From positions 124,001 to 188,000 of the forward strand of contig JADJLR010000002.1 in the NCBI GenBank assembly GCA_016710015.1: a stretch of DNA of 64,000 bases, given 5' to 3'. The position numbers and the translations under genes are program-made. The DNA is from Flavobacteriales bacterium (GTDB lineage: Bacteria > Bacteroidota > Bacteroidia > Flavobacteriales_F > PHOS-HE28). Below are positions 25,612 to 35,856 of this stretch, in pieces. The notes below the pieces were generated by a model that was not told the origin of the DNA, made no database searches, and saw only the letters and a list, made by a program, of their open reading frames with translations. Every line of letters begins with the position of its first letter. Within the stretch, counting starts at the first letter, position 1.

Positions 25612-25629
25612 TGCCCTCAAGCAGTGCAT

Positions 25630-26844
25630 ATGGAAACACGATTCGATACCATTGAGGCCGCCATCGAGGACATCCGCAAGGGCAAAGTGGTGATCGTGGT
25701 GGATGATGAGGATCGGGAGAATGAAGGCGACTTCGTGACCGCCGCTCGACATGCTACACCGGAGATCATCAACTTCATGGCGATCCACGGCCGTGGGCTG
25801 ATCTGCGCCCCCCTGACCGAGGAACGTTGCGAAGCGTTGGGCTTGGATCTGATGGTGCGCGATAACACGGCACTGCACGAAACCCCGTTCACCGTGAGCG
25901 TGGATGTGAAAGGCCGGGGCACCACCACCGGGATCAGCGCTTCGGACCGTTCAAAGACCATGTTGGCGTTGATCGACCCGAACACCAAGGCCACGGATCT
26001 CGCACGACCGGGACACATCTTCCCGTTGAAGGCACGGAGCGGCGGCGTGTTGCGCCGTACTGGACACACCGAAGCGGCAGTGGATCTGGCGCGTTTGGCC
26101 GGTTTCGAACCGGCGGGGCTGATCGTGGAGATCATGAATGAGGACGGCACCATGGCCCGCCTTCCTGAGTTGCGCGTGATCGCGGAACGCTTCGGGTTGA
26201 AACTGATCACCATCGAGGATCTTGTGGCCTACCGCATGGGCAAGGAACGGATCGTAGAACGCCAAGTCGATATCAAACTGCCCACCACTTTTGGTGATTT
26301 CGAGTTGATCGCCTTCCAACAGACCACCACCGGCGAGGAACACTTGGCCTTGGTGAAAGGGACTTGGACTCCGGATGAACCCGTGCTCGTGCGGGTACAC
26401 TCCTCCTGTGTAACAGGGGACATCTTCGGATCTTGCCGCTGCGATTGTGGACCGCAACTTCACCGGGCCATGGAGACCATCGAACGCGAAGGTCGTGGCG
26501 TGATCGTGTACATGCAGCAGGAAGGGCGCGGGATCGGCCTGCTGAATAAACTGAAAGCGTATAAGTTGCAGGAAGCGGGGGCCGATACCGTTGAAGCCAA
26601 CCTCATGCTCGGATTCGATATGGATGCCCGCGACTATGGTGTTGGTGCACAGATCCTGCACGACTTGGGTGTGCGCAAGATCCGCTTGCTCACCAACAAC
26701 CCACGGAAGCGCACCGGGTTGATGGGCTATGGACTGGAGATCGTTGAGAATATTCCGATCGAGATCGAGCCGAACGTCCATAACCACGGCTACTTGCTGA
26801 CCAAGAAGCGAAAGCTTGGTCACCACTTGGGGCTGGAGGAGTAA
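25630..26844 (+). CDS. ribBA: DHBP synthase / GTP cyclohydrolase II
   Basis: A 404-residue bifunctional riboflavin-pathway enzyme. The N-terminal half (1-205) makes 3,4-dihydroxy-2-butanone 4-phosphate from ribulose 5-phosphate: DDEDRENEGDF and RRTGHTEAAVDLA are the active-site motifs. The C-terminal half opens GTP to the pyrimidine precursor: SSCVTGDIFGSCRCDCGPQL holds the three zinc cysteines and QQEGRGIGLLNKLKAY the catalytic region. Both sets are intact. It starts 32 bp after the glycosyltransferase stop and has its own promoter element. No other rib genes are in the window. Confidence 0.96.
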   Translation: METRFDTIEAAIEDIRKGKVVIVVDDEDRENEGDFVTAARHATPEIINFMAIHGRGLICAPLTEERCEALGLDLMVRDNTALHETPFTVSVDVKGRGTTTGISASDRSKTMLALIDPNTKATDLARPGHIFPLKARSGGVLRRTGHTEAAVDLARLAGFEPAGLIVEIMNEDGTMARLPELRVIAERFGLKLITIEDLVAYRMGKERIVERQVDIKLPTTFGDFELIAFQQTTTGEEHLALVKGTWTPDEPVLVRVHSSCVTGDIFGSCRCDCGPQLHRAMETIEREGRGVIVYMQQEGRGIGLLNKLKAYKLQEAGADTVEANLMLGFDMDARDYGVGAQILHDLGVRKIRLLTNNPRKRTGLMGYGLEIVENIPIEIEPNVHNHGYLLTKKRKLGHHLGLEE

Positions 26845-26883
26845 GCGGCACTCCATACCCAACTGGCACCGGCGGACGGATCG

Positions 26884-29800
26884 CTAGTCGAATGTGCGGT
26901 CCTTCGCACTGCTCCGGAAGTTATTCAGCAATTTCTGCCACAGCTCTGCACCCGTGGTGAACTCCTCGCGGTACACCACACCGGCACCTTGCGTGGTCGG
27001 TGCTTGGTTGGTCCCGGTGAGGTTCTGATCATTGCTCATGCTGAATGCCTTCACGCGTAGGCGGCCTTCCGGAGGAAGCAAGTATTCCACTTGGAAATCA
27101 CCGATGAACTGGTTGGCGTTGGTGGTGGTCTGTGTACCCGATGCGATACCGACGTTGGTATTCACCAAGAGCCGTTCATTGAACAATTGGGTGGACATGG
27201 CCACTTCGAACTCGTCCTGTGTGATGTTGTCCCCGGGGCGGTAGTTCACCCCTAGGTCGAACGAATTGCTGAGCTTGGACAGCCAGTTGCTCACTTGGTT
27301 GCTGAGCAATTCGCTGCCCGTGGTGCCTGCCAAGTTGGAGCCCGACGACGGCGAACCCGCACCGGTGGAATAGCTCTGTGGCTGTACGAAACGGTTCAGG
27401 ACGATCAGTGCGAAGACTTGTTTGTTCAATTCCTGCTCCGTGCTCAACACGCTGTTGACCTGCGTGCGGATGTTATCGTCCACGGAAGGCAACCGCACCT
27501 CGAAACCGATCTCCGGGTTCAACAACTTCTCGCGCAAGTGCATCACCACATCCACGGGTACGCGCTTCTTGTAGGCTTCGTTCTTTTCGAACATGATGTC
27601 GTACAGCGGTGCCCGGACGCGGTACATGGCTTGCACATCCAAGGTCGCATCGAATGGATCGCCGTACCACGAAATGCGCCCACCCGGCACCACTTCAAAG
27701 CGCTTGTTCACCACGTTGCGCAAGGTGAAGAGGTAATCTCCATCCACTAGTTCCACTTGACCGAGCATGCGGAAGTCCCCGGCCTGGCTCACGCTCATCT
27801 CAATGTCCCCCACGCCCCTTCCCGCCATGATGTCACCGATGGTCGGGTCGAAGATCAATTCGAAGTGCGCATCCGGTGTCACATGTACGTTGAGGTCAAG
27901 TGTAACACCACTGAGATCGACGACCTGATCTTCAACGTCTGCACTGTCTGAACTGGTGAACCGGATGAAACCGATATCACCGACCTCTGTGCTGCCCCCA
28001 ACAGGCAAATGGATATCCGTTCCTGCGGAAGTACTCGCATCCAAGGTCACCTCGAGCTGGTCCACACTTCCACTCACCTCCAGTTCGCCTTTCGCGTAGG
28101 CCTTTCCATAGTACATGGAATTGTCGGTCACCGTGGTATTCAGGACCATCAGGTCATTCATTTCGCCCCAGACGTTGAAGTTCCAATCCCGTAGACCGTT
28201 ATGCAGAATGGTGCCGCCGATCCGCGCGCTGTTACCTTCTTCATCGTACAGGGTCACCAGATCCAAAGCGAACATGTCCGGTGCGATCTTCACTTGGTGG
28301 CTGAACGTATAGAGCGTGTTGAGGTAATCGATCCGCAAGCCTGCGTGTTCCATGTCCACCACACCATTGACCTCCGGACGATCCAACGTACCGCTGACCT
28401 GCACCTTACCCGTGACCCGGCCTTGGATGTCACGTATATCCGGTGGTAGGTACGGTTCAATGAAGGTGAGGTCGAACCGATCGAAGACCAGGTCGATATC
28501 CAGCGCGTTGCCCTCGGATGGTTGCAGCTTACCCATGAAGTCCAAGGCCTTGATCGGGCCGCGCGTCAACTCCCCTTGCAAAGCGATGCCGCCGGACCGT
28601 TCCGACCAGTTCGCATTGAACTTGATGTCTCCCACCGGTCGATCGCGCACCACGACGCTATCCGCGCACAAGTAGCTGGATAAGTACGGTGTTCCGTATA
28701 CATCGAAGAGTTGTCCATCACCGGTGAGGGACCCGCCGACGACCGGCCCACGCATCAAGGGGGCGAAATTCTCCAACCGCACTTGGTCGAGATCGAATGC
28801 GATGGCCTTCAACGGATCCTTGGATAACGTACCACCCATAGCGACACGCTGCTCACCGTTGTACAACACGAGGGTATCCACCACCACGTTGCTCGAATCG
28901 ATGGTGAAATGCGCAACCTCTGGATTGGACCAGTTACCACGACCGAAGTACAATGTGGACGGAAGTAGATCCAGATCGATGGAACGCGATCCACGCACCT
29001 GCCCCATCATATCGAGTGTACCATTGGTCCCGTTGTTCGAACTTTCCCAACCCAAGGCCAACTCCACCTCATCCTGGTACGCGATCCCGCGTGCCTCACT
29101 TCCGCTGAACCATGTGCTGTCGTTGAACGTTTGTCGTGCACTGACCACAGCGAATGCGAGCACATCCATGGTCTTGTCCATGATCACATCCACCGAATCG
29201 AAACGAACCTTGCCATACTCGAACCAAGGCACTTGGGCGGTGAGGTCGATGTCGAACGCGCGACTGTTCAACGCTCCCGACACTCTGCTATTCGGTGCGA
29301 TCCGCAGTCCCGGCGCAAAAAGATCCAAGACCGCTTCCGAGGTTCCGGTGATCACCTCGAACTTGAAATTCTGCTCCTCTTGGGCATACTCCACCTGGTC
29401 GCGTAACGAAGGAAAAACACTGAAGACCGTGTTCGAAGCTAGATCCCATAAGCGAGTAGGCAGGAACAACCCTTCCACCCGAGCGAACACGGCATCGGAA
29501 TTCAACTCCAAGGTGTTCATCCCGAATTCTCGACCACTGCGCACCTGGATGTCCCCGAGGAAGTGATCATCCGCTCCGATGCAATACGAGATATCCGTGA
29601 GCGATAAAGTACCCAACAAGCTATCCGGCGAAAGCCTGCCTTCGGCCCGTACATCGGCGGCCACGGAATTGTAGCCCGGTGCGTCCACAAAACCCAGTGC
29701 ATGCAGGTCCACGTGATCCACCTCTGCCCGGAAGTCCACCAAAGGCCATCGCCCGCGAAGATCCGCCAGTCCTTTGAAGTGCATGACCAGATCATCGTCC

Positions 29801-31347
29801 GCAGTCTCGAATTCGCCGTTGAACAGATCCTTTTCCAAATGACCATTCAAGGTGATCCCGGATATGACCCGGTCGTTGATGGTGATCATCGGCAAGCTGC
29901 CTTCCAGATCCGCTTCCAATTCACTGAATGACCGACCGCTCGCCGCCAGTCGGACGTTCGCTGCCAAAGGCCCGAGCGACGGGGTTCCGAGCAATTTGCC
30001 GATCTCCATGCCCGCAGACATAGCACGCCCCGAGATCGAAAACACTTTGCTGATGGTATCACGCTCGTAGCTAAGGTCCATTTTCAACTCGCCCAGTGCT
30101 GTGGTGGTTTGCCCGAAGGCCGTGAAGGCGCGCATGAATCCGGTGAAATTGCCGGAGAATCCGATACGCCCAAATTGAACGAATTCCTGTGGGAGCTGTA
30201 ATCGACCACCCTCGGTGAATGGCGGAACCGGCACCATCGATAGGTCGGCATGGTCCGTCTTCAGGTCCGAAACATCCAGGATCATGAAGGTATTGGCGAC
30301 ATCCGGTAAGCCGCTCAATTCGGCGTTCCCGTTGAAGTGCGATCGTTCCCCGAAATCCACCGAAAGTCCGCGGCCCTTCAATTCCGCGACCGTACCGCGC
30401 ACCCGACCACTGATACGAATAGGGTACTGCACGCCCTCCAGCTCCGGTGCGAACAGGGCGATATCGGCGAAATCGATCAGCGAAGTATCGAGTTGCAACC
30501 GCATGTCGACCGTGTTGTTGAAGTCGTTGTAATCCCGCCAATTCGCCGTGGTGAACGTGAGTTCGCCCACGGCCGAGGACCTTGGCGTGCTCACTCGCAA
30601 ACCTTCGATGTGAATGCCTCGCCCGCTGATGGCCACGTCGCCACTCAACTCATCTACTACCAAACCACTGCGTTCCATCAATTGGAATCGGGAGAGGTGC
30701 GTTCGGATGGAATCGCCCACCACGGAAAGGTCACGCCCGGCAACGTGCGCATGCGTGACCTCGACGTGCTCGAAGTCCACGCCGAAAGGGATTGGCTCCG
30801 TATTGGTGTTGTGGAAGGAGAAGTGAAGATCCTCGATCAGAAAGCGCTTACAGCGCACTCGCCAGTCGCTACCGGAGGATGTACTATCTCCCGATCCGAG
30901 TTGGTCCAGCAGCAGAGTAAGGTTGCTCTTGGTCCCACCCTTGGGTGTATTCAGCGCGAACCGGCCACCTTGCAGTTCCAAGTTTCCCACCGCCACAACA
31001 TGCGCTCTGGGATGGATGCGCAAAGCGCCAACCTGCACGGATCTCGCGGCAATAAGGGTATCTCCGGCAAGATCGGCGATGTACACATCATCGAACAGCA
31101 ATCGCCCCCATGGTGAAAGCATCACATGCCCGATGTGTACCTCCGTTCCGAGCAATTCCGTGGCTTCTGCACCCAACCAGTGTACCACGCGGTTTTGCAC
31201 GGGAGACCAAAGAAGCAGCAGGCTGATGAGAACGACCACCAGAAAGACCCCGAGTATCGCGAAGCCGGACCATCTTGCGATCCGCCCCGTCCATCGATAT
31301 ATCGCGCTTGCCGGCAGTGTAGGTGTAGTTTTGCCCTTTCCCCGCAA
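26884..31347 (-). CDS. tamB: TamB-like translocation/assembly protein
   Basis: A 1487-residue AsmA/TamB-type protein. One N-terminal membrane helix (GFAILGVFLVVVLISLLLLW, about residues 30-49) anchors a very long beta-rich periplasmic rod, and the C-terminal DUF490/TamB domain spans about the last 350 residues (from VVDLSGVTLDLNVHVTPDAHFEL). In Proteobacteria TamB joins TamA or carries phospholipids between membranes. The only possible start is a TTG at 31347, since a stop codon lies 12 bp upstream in frame and no other start occurs for 75 codons. It is divergent from tsaD with 33 bp between the two start codons. Confidence 0.9.
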   Translation of the reverse strand: MRGKGKTTPTLPASAIYRWTGRIARWSGFAILGVFLVVVLISLLLLWSPVQNRVVHWLGAEATELLGTEVHIGHVMLSPWGRLLFDDVYIADLAGDTLIAARSVQVGALRIHPRAHVVAVGNLELQGGRFALNTPKGGTKSNLTLLLDQLGSGDSTSSGSDWRVRCKRFLIEDLHFSFHNTNTEPIPFGVDFEHVEVTHAHVAGRDLSVVGDSIRTHLSRFQLMERSGLVVDELSGDVAISGRGIHIEGLRVSTPRSSAVGELTFTTANWRDYNDFNNTVDMRLQLDTSLIDFADIALFAPELEGVQYPIRISGRVRGTVAELKGRGLSVDFGERSHFNGNAELSGLPDVANTFMILDVSDLKTDHADLSMVPVPPFTEGGRLQLPQEFVQFGRIGFSGNFTGFMRAFTAFGQTTTALGELKMDLSYERDTISKVFSISGRAMSAGMEIGKLLGTPSLGPLAANVRLAASGRSFSELEADLEGSLPMITINDRVISGITLNGHLEKDLFNGEFETADDDLVMHFKGLADLRGRWPLVDFRAEVDHVDLHALGFVDAPGYNSVAADVRAEGRLSPDSLLGTLSLTDISYCIGADDHFLGDIQVRSGREFGMNTLELNSDAVFARVEGLFLPTRLWDLASNTVFSVFPSLRDQVEYAQEEQNFKFEVITGTSEAVLDLFAPGLRIAPNSRVSGALNSRAFDIDLTAQVPWFEYGKVRFDSVDVIMDKTMDVLAFAVVSARQTFNDSTWFSGSEARGIAYQDEVELALGWESSNNGTNGTLDMMGQVRGSRSIDLDLLPSTLYFGRGNWSNPEVAHFTIDSSNVVVDTLVLYNGEQRVAMGGTLSKDPLKAIAFDLDQVRLENFAPLMRGPVVGGSLTGDGQLFDVYGTPYLSSYLCADSVVVRDRPVGDIKFNANWSERSGGIALQGELTRGPIKALDFMGKLQPSEGNALDIDLVFDRFDLTFIEPYLPPDIRDIQGRVTGKVQVSGTLDRPEVNGVVDMEHAGLRIDYLNTLYTFSHQVKIAPDMFALDLVTLYDEEGNSARIGGTILHNGLRDWNFNVWGEMNDLMVLNTTVTDNSMYYGKAYAKGELEVSGSVDQLEVTLDASTSAGTDIHLPVGGSTEVGDIGFIRFTSSDSADVEDQVVDLSGVTLDLNVHVTPDAHFELIFDPTIGDIMAGRGVGDIEMSVSQAGDFRMLGQVELVDGDYLFTLRNVVNKRFEVVPGGRISWYGDPFDATLDVQAMYRVRAPLYDIMFEKNEAYKKRVPVDVVMHLREKLLNPEIGFEVRLPSVDDNIRTQVNSVLSTEQELNKQVFALIVLNRFVQPQSYSTGAGSPSSGSNLAGTTGSELLSNQVSNWLSKLSNSFDLGVNYRPGDNITQDEFEVAMSTQLFNERLLVNTNVGIASGTQTTTNANQFIGDFQVEYLLPPEGRLRVKAFSMSNDQNLTGTNQAPTTQGAGVVYREEFTTGAELWQKLLNNFRSSAKDRTFD
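31326..31333 (+). promoter_or_regulatory. -7 element TAGTTTTG for tsaD, inside tamB
   Basis: TAGTTTTG fits TAnnTTTG and lies 47 nt before the tsaD ATG, overlapping the first codons of the divergent tamB gene. Confidence 0.35.
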
Positions 31348-31364
31348 TGTTCGGGCCTAGTCCT

Positions 31365-31372
31365 CAAAAGTA
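31365..31372 (-). promoter_or_regulatory. -7 element TACTTTTG for tamB
   Basis: On the minus strand TACTTTTG ends 17 nt before the TTG start of tamB and supports that start. It overlaps the expected 5' leader of tsaD. Confidence 0.45.
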
Positions 31373-31380
31373 GCCCCACC

Positions 31381-32394
31381 ATGCCTAGCCCCGTCATCGT
31401 ACTTGGCATCGAGAGTTCCTGCGATGAGACCGCAGCCTCCGTTCTGGTGGATGGGGTCGTACGTTCCAATGTGGTGGCCAGCCAGGATGTACACCGCCAA
31501 TGGGGAGGTGTTGTGCCCGAGTTGGCCAGCCGTGCGCACCAAGAGCACATCGTTCCCGTTGTGGACCAAGCATTGAATGAAGCGGGTGTGGCTGGCAAGG
31601 ACCTTTCCGCCGTCGCATTCACCCAAGGTCCGGGGTTGATCGGTGCATTGCTCGTTGGCACTTGTTTCGCACGGTCGTACGCCCAAGCACTTGGCAAACC
31701 CTTGGTCGCGGTGGATCACATGCAAGCCCATGTGTTGGCCCATTTCATCCAGGACGGTGAGGATCGGGCCGTACCCACGTTCCCGTTCATCAACCTCACG
31801 GTGAGCGGTGGCCATTCACTGATCGTGCTCGTACGCAGTCCGTTGGACATGGAAGTGATCGGAACCACGCTGGACGATGCTGCAGGGGAGGCGTTCGACA
31901 AGGGTGCCAAGGTGCTGGGGCTACCCTATCCCGGCGGCCCATTGATCGACCTCCATTCGCGTACGGGTGATCCGCGCACATACAAACTTCCCTCCCCGAA
32001 CATCGAAGGCTTCAACATGAGCTTCAGTGGTGTGAAGACCGCATTCAATAATATCGTTCGGCGAGGACTTTTGCAGGATCCGGATTTCGTGGTACAGGAA
32101 TTGCCCCACCTGTGTGCTTCCCTCCAACAATGCATCATCGATATTCTTCTTCGCAAGGTCCACAAGGCCGGGCGCACGTTGGGGATCCCCCGTATCACTA
32201 TGTCCGGCGGTGTGAGCGCCAACGCCGCGTTGCGGGATCAACTGAAACAGTTGGGCGAGCGCGAGGGATGGCAGGTTTGGATACCGCCGTTCGCTTATTG
32301 TACGGACAATGGAGCCATGATCGCCATGGCCGGGCATTTTCAATTCTTGGCCGGGCGCACCGCACCCTTGGATGTGGTGCCGCACGCACGGTGA
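31381..32394 (+). CDS. tsaD: tRNA N6-threonylcarbamoyladenosine transferase
   Basis: TsaD carries out the last step of t6A modification at position 37 of ANN-decoding tRNAs. The 337-residue protein begins VIVLGIESSCDETAASVL (ASKHA phosphate 1), has the metal-binding His pair in VDHMQAHVLAHF near residue 112 and SGGHSLIVLV, and ends with SGGVSANAALR and YCTDNGAMIAMAG near residue 305. The length is standard. The start at 31381 excludes a long spurious extension through the divergent tamB. tsaB and tsaE are not in the window. Confidence 0.97.
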   Translation: MPSPVIVLGIESSCDETAASVLVDGVVRSNVVASQDVHRQWGGVVPELASRAHQEHIVPVVDQALNEAGVAGKDLSAVAFTQGPGLIGALLVGTCFARSYAQALGKPLVAVDHMQAHVLAHFIQDGEDRAVPTFPFINLTVSGGHSLIVLVRSPLDMEVIGTTLDDAAGEAFDKGAKVLGLPYPGGPLIDLHSRTGDPRTYKLPSPNIEGFNMSFSGVKTAFNNIVRRGLLQDPDFVVQELPHLCASLQQCIIDILLRKVHKAGRTLGIPRITMSGGVSANAALRDQLKQLGEREGWQVWIPPFAYCTDNGAMIAMAGHFQFLAGRTAPLDVVPHAR

Positions 32395-32441
32395 AGGGTC
32401 CATCGTACGGGAACACCGTGCCCGGAGAAGTCGATACCCGC

Positions 32442-32449
32442 TACCTTTG
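32442..32449 (+). promoter_or_regulatory. -7 element TACCTTTG for TPR gene
   Basis: A consensus match, 10 nt before the ATG at 32460, supporting that start and a very short leader. Confidence 0.5.
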
Positions 32450-32459
32450 GCACCGCCGT

Positions 32460-33431
32460 ATGCAAGCTCGAACATCCCGTTCTGCTCCATTCTTCTTGGT
32501 CATCGCTATCGCTGTCCTGTGCGCGGTCGGTCCGGTGACGGCCCAGGATGCACGGATCCTTATCCTCAAAGGCGATTCGCTCTTGCGTCTGGAAAAGCCG
32601 CAACGCTCGTTGGACTATTTCGACAAGGCGATCGAGGTGGACCCTTCGGTGAATAGTTATTTGGGACGTGCCAGGGCATGGTACATGATGGAACGGATGG
32701 ACCGTTTCCTGTTGGATGTGGAACAGGCACTGCGCAAGGACAGTACCTCGGCGAATGCGCACTACCAGCGCGCTTTGTATGCCATGCGGAGCGAAGATCC
32801 CGTAAGAACGGAATACCACACCACCAAAGCCATTGAACTGACCACTCAACCCTTGCTCAAGGCGCAGGCCTTGGTACTTCGAGGTGAAGCCCGGGGTGAA
32901 TTGAATCGGTATGCACTGGCGATCGACGATCTGGAGAAGGGCATCGCCAATACACCGACGGACCCCGAAGTGCTGAAGACCTTGGGCCGCTTGTACGATC
33001 AAGAAGGCCGACATGCCGATGCCTTGGGGGTGTTGGAAAAGTTGTGCGCACTGGAACCCGGCCAGGTGGGGCATTGGAGCAATCGCGGATTCGAACTCAC
33101 CCAATTGGGTCGCTTCGAAGATGCACTGACCATGATCGAACAGGCGCTTTCCATCGACAAGGATGAACCGGTCGCCTTGAGCAACCGGGCCTACGTGTAC
33201 ATGATGCTGGACCGCGAGGAAGAAGCTTGGAGCGACATTGAACGCAGCTTGCGCTTCTATCCGTCCAATCCATTCGCATTGCGTACCCGTGCCATGCTTC
33301 GGATCCGCAAGGGCGATCGGAGCAAAGCATGCGACGACCTCACCTTGGCCAAGGCTTTGGGCGGGGTGCCCGAAGTTGAACGGTTGATCAAGGAGAACTG
33401 CGATACCACCTCCTCGCCCAAGCGTAAGTGA
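32460..33431 (+). CDS. Exported tetratricopeptide-repeat protein
   Basis: The ATG at 32460 gives a signal peptide (PFFLVIAIAVLCAVGPVTAQ), followed by about eight TPR units of 34 residues across residues 35-310 (for example RSLDYFDKAIEVDPSVNSYL, GRHADALGVLEKLCALEPG, GRFEDALTMIEQALSIDKDEP). TPR arrays bind other proteins; many Bacteroidota export them to the periplasm. The 323-residue protein has no other domain. It follows tsaD by 65 bp and faces the choice-of-anchor B gene with 4 bp between stop codons. The partner is unknown. Confidence 0.88.
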   Translation: MQARTSRSAPFFLVIAIAVLCAVGPVTAQDARILILKGDSLLRLEKPQRSLDYFDKAIEVDPSVNSYLGRARAWYMMERMDRFLLDVEQALRKDSTSANAHYQRALYAMRSEDPVRTEYHTTKAIELTTQPLLKAQALVLRGEARGELNRYALAIDDLEKGIANTPTDPEVLKTLGRLYDQEGRHADALGVLEKLCALEPGQVGHWSNRGFELTQLGRFEDALTMIEQALSIDKDEPVALSNRAYVYMMLDREEEAWSDIERSLRFYPSNPFALRTRAMLRIRKGDRSKACDDLTLAKALGGVPEVERLIKENCDTTSSPKRK

Positions 33432-33435
33432 CCTA

Positions 33436-35844
33436 CTAGTGCAGGACCGTGAGGCGCTGCGTGGCGGTCCGGCCTTCCCCATCCCGAACACGCACCAAAT
33501 AGGTCCCGGACGAAAGTTCACCGTCCAGATCCACCCGACCACCTTGTGTTCGCACGGCGGTCAATACCGATCGGCCCGCAGCATCCAGCACTTCCACGGC
33601 CGCCTCCTGCCCGCTTGTCACCTGCACAGTGAAGTATGTTGATGCCGGGTTCGGGTAGATCAGGAAATCCGGAAGTCCGAGTTCGGATGCAACATTGGCC
33701 GTAGCGTTCGGCGCGATACGGAAATCATCGAATCCAGCTTCTACCAGATGTCCGGTCGGCTCCTCATCCGAGGTGTACACCAGCAGTCGCATGGTGCTGG
33801 ATGGTATGATGTGATCCGCGATCCGGATGTTGCTGGGCCGCCACGCGGAGACATTCACGCCACCTGGCGCGGTCACGGTCTGGATCACCACGGTATCCAC
33901 CCCATCGGTCAAGGAGATCACCAGTGCATCGTCCACGGGGCCATTGCCACCGCTGTTGTAGAACCAATACTGGTAGCGCACATGGGGATCTTCCAAGCCG
34001 GTCGCATCGAACACGGGTGAGGTGATCAGTGTACCTCCCTCGTCCACATCATCAGAGGAAGGACTTCCACCACTGTTTCCGGTGACGTAGGCATTGTCCC
34101 GGCAATCGTTCGGAACATCCGACTCTGGGTTGATCTCCACACCGTTGGCCGAAGTTCCCGCCGGATCGCCCAGAGCCCACCGACCGCGTGAAGCCGTTGA
34201 TGCTTCTTGCCAGCCTAGGTCCAATGCGAAGTCATCTGCATATCCGGCCGCCAGATCGATGTTCCATTCCACCACATCCCCATCCGGCACATTCAGATCC
34301 GGAGGGCACACCCCGTCCCATCCCCAAGCTCCCACATCAACCGTGTACCAACCCGCATACACCTCTGGGAATTCGTATGACCCGTCCGCGTTGGACAGGG
34401 TTTGGAAGGTGTATAGTCCATTCTTCAACCACACCTGTGCGCCTTCGATCCCTTCTCCCGTTCCAGTGGTACGTACCACACCGGACACCGTGTAAGCGGG
34501 CAATGGATCCAATTGGACATTGAGCATGGTGACCACCCCGTTCTCCAGAACGACCCCAGCGATCGTGGTGGGATAATATCCCGGCGCCGATACGGTCACG
34601 GAATAGGTTCCACCCGTTACGTAACCCGTTCCGTACGTGCCATCGAAAGCCGACGTGGTCGCCGTGTTGGTGCCCACGATCATGAGCGTGGCCTGGCTCA
34701 CCGGGATCGCCGCAATGGCATCCGTTACCGACCCTTCCAACCAGCACGCACGCACGTATGTGGGGTCCAGAATGAACAAGCCCTCTTCGATGTCCGAAAT
34801 GATGAGTCGACCGGAGTCAAAGAAGGGATACACGCCCCATGCACCGAAGAAGCCACCACCCGAGAGCGGGGAAGTATCGTAGTGACCCACTTCCACTAAG
34901 TTGTGCGGACGCGAGGCATCATAGATGGTGACCCCGTACGTGTAATAGCTCTGGACCAAATGGCCACTGGGCAGCCAATAGGTGTTGTGCGGAATGGAGT
35001 TCGACCCCGGATCGCTCTGCAATCGGCCCAGGTACTGAATGTCCGTTGGATCACTGATGTCATACGAAGCCACGTACGCGTTCCAGCGCTCGTCCGTGGT
35101 GAACAGGTGATCACCGCTGGCATCCAACCACACGTTGTGCGTGAAGAAATTGGGAGTGCTATGTTGGCCCAGAACGATCGGGTCCTGTGGATCACTCACG
35201 TCCACGATGGTGAAATACCCGTTGATGATGTGGGCGGCGTAGAGTGTATCCCCCCGGGCGAACCCATCGTGGATATAGGACGGATCGTACTGACCTACTT
35301 CCACCGGTGCCATCGGATCCTGTGTCAGATCGTACATGATCGTGCCACCATTGCCGCTACTTGCGCCGAAGATGTATAGTCGGCCATGCTCATCGATGAA
35401 CAGCGAATGGGAGGTACTCCAGTTCGGATCCATGTAGACGGTGACGGGCAGATCCGTGCTCTCCGGCAAGGGTGATAGGTCCACGATCATCAGGCCACCA
35501 TTGTTCGCTTCGGTCGTGATGTACGCATGATCCTGCCACACCTTGACCTCCCGCCAAATGGAACGAGGCCCCGGAGTGAAGAAGATCTCCTGCGGATCCG
35601 CCGGGTCGCTGAGGTCGACCACGGAAAGTCCACCAGAACCATTGTCCGGCCCGTTCACGCCCATCAATGCGTACTCGTTACCGAATTCGTCCGTGTATCC
35701 CCACAGGTTGGAGAGGTCGCTTCCACGTAGTTCCTGATAGGATAACTGCCCCACGAAGGCGACGTTCGTTTGTGCGAACAACGCGATGGAACATGTGAGT
35801 GACAAGAGGCAAGCAAGCCCTGAACGGGCAATGGAATGTTGCAT
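33436..35844 (-). CDS. Choice-of-anchor B protein, T9SS cargo
   Basis: An 802-residue secreted protein. The ATG at 35844 gives a signal peptide (ending IALFAQ) and lies 4 nt after a TACCTTGG promoter element. The N-terminal half (about 25-370) carries LVIVD-type repeats (GGLSVVDLSDPADPQEI, GYFTIVDVSDPQDPIVLG, VASYDISDPTDIQYLG), a seven-bladed propeller-like array. Two carboxypeptidase-regulatory-like domains follow (about 375-530), then a beta-sandwich with DDALVISLTDG, and a C-terminal T9SS type A sorting domain (LIYPNPASTYFTVQV to RTATQRLTVLH). Its role is surface or extracellular; the ligand is unknown. Confidence 0.88.
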   Translation of the reverse strand: MQHSIARSGLACLLSLTCSIALFAQTNVAFVGQLSYQELRGSDLSNLWGYTDEFGNEYALMGVNGPDNGSGGLSVVDLSDPADPQEIFFTPGPRSIWREVKVWQDHAYITTEANNGGLMIVDLSPLPESTDLPVTVYMDPNWSTSHSLFIDEHGRLYIFGASSGNGGTIMYDLTQDPMAPVEVGQYDPSYIHDGFARGDTLYAAHIINGYFTIVDVSDPQDPIVLGQHSTPNFFTHNVWLDASGDHLFTTDERWNAYVASYDISDPTDIQYLGRLQSDPGSNSIPHNTYWLPSGHLVQSYYTYGVTIYDASRPHNLVEVGHYDTSPLSGGGFFGAWGVYPFFDSGRLIISDIEEGLFILDPTYVRACWLEGSVTDAIAAIPVSQATLMIVGTNTATTSAFDGTYGTGYVTGGTYSVTVSAPGYYPTTIAGVVLENGVVTMLNVQLDPLPAYTVSGVVRTTGTGEGIEGAQVWLKNGLYTFQTLSNADGSYEFPEVYAGWYTVDVGAWGWDGVCPPDLNVPDGDVVEWNIDLAAGYADDFALDLGWQEASTASRGRWALGDPAGTSANGVEINPESDVPNDCRDNAYVTGNSGGSPSSDDVDEGGTLITSPVFDATGLEDPHVRYQYWFYNSGGNGPVDDALVISLTDGVDTVVIQTVTAPGGVNVSAWRPSNIRIADHIIPSSTMRLLVYTSDEEPTGHLVEAGFDDFRIAPNATANVASELGLPDFLIYPNPASTYFTVQVTSGQEAAVEVLDAAGRSVLTAVRTQGGRVDLDGELSSGTYLVRVRDGEGRTATQRLTVLH

Positions 35845-35848
35845 GCGC

Positions 35849-35856
35849 CCAAGGTA
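35849..35856 (-). promoter_or_regulatory. -7 element TACCTTGG 4 nt from start codon
   Basis: On the minus strand it is followed by GCGC and the ATG at 35844, which fixes that start and implies a leaderless mRNA. Confidence 0.5.

Noticed and set aside
25598..25629. FMN riboswitch before ribBA
   Set aside because: Only 32 bp separate the genes, too short for the RFN element, and a promoter element occupies the gap.
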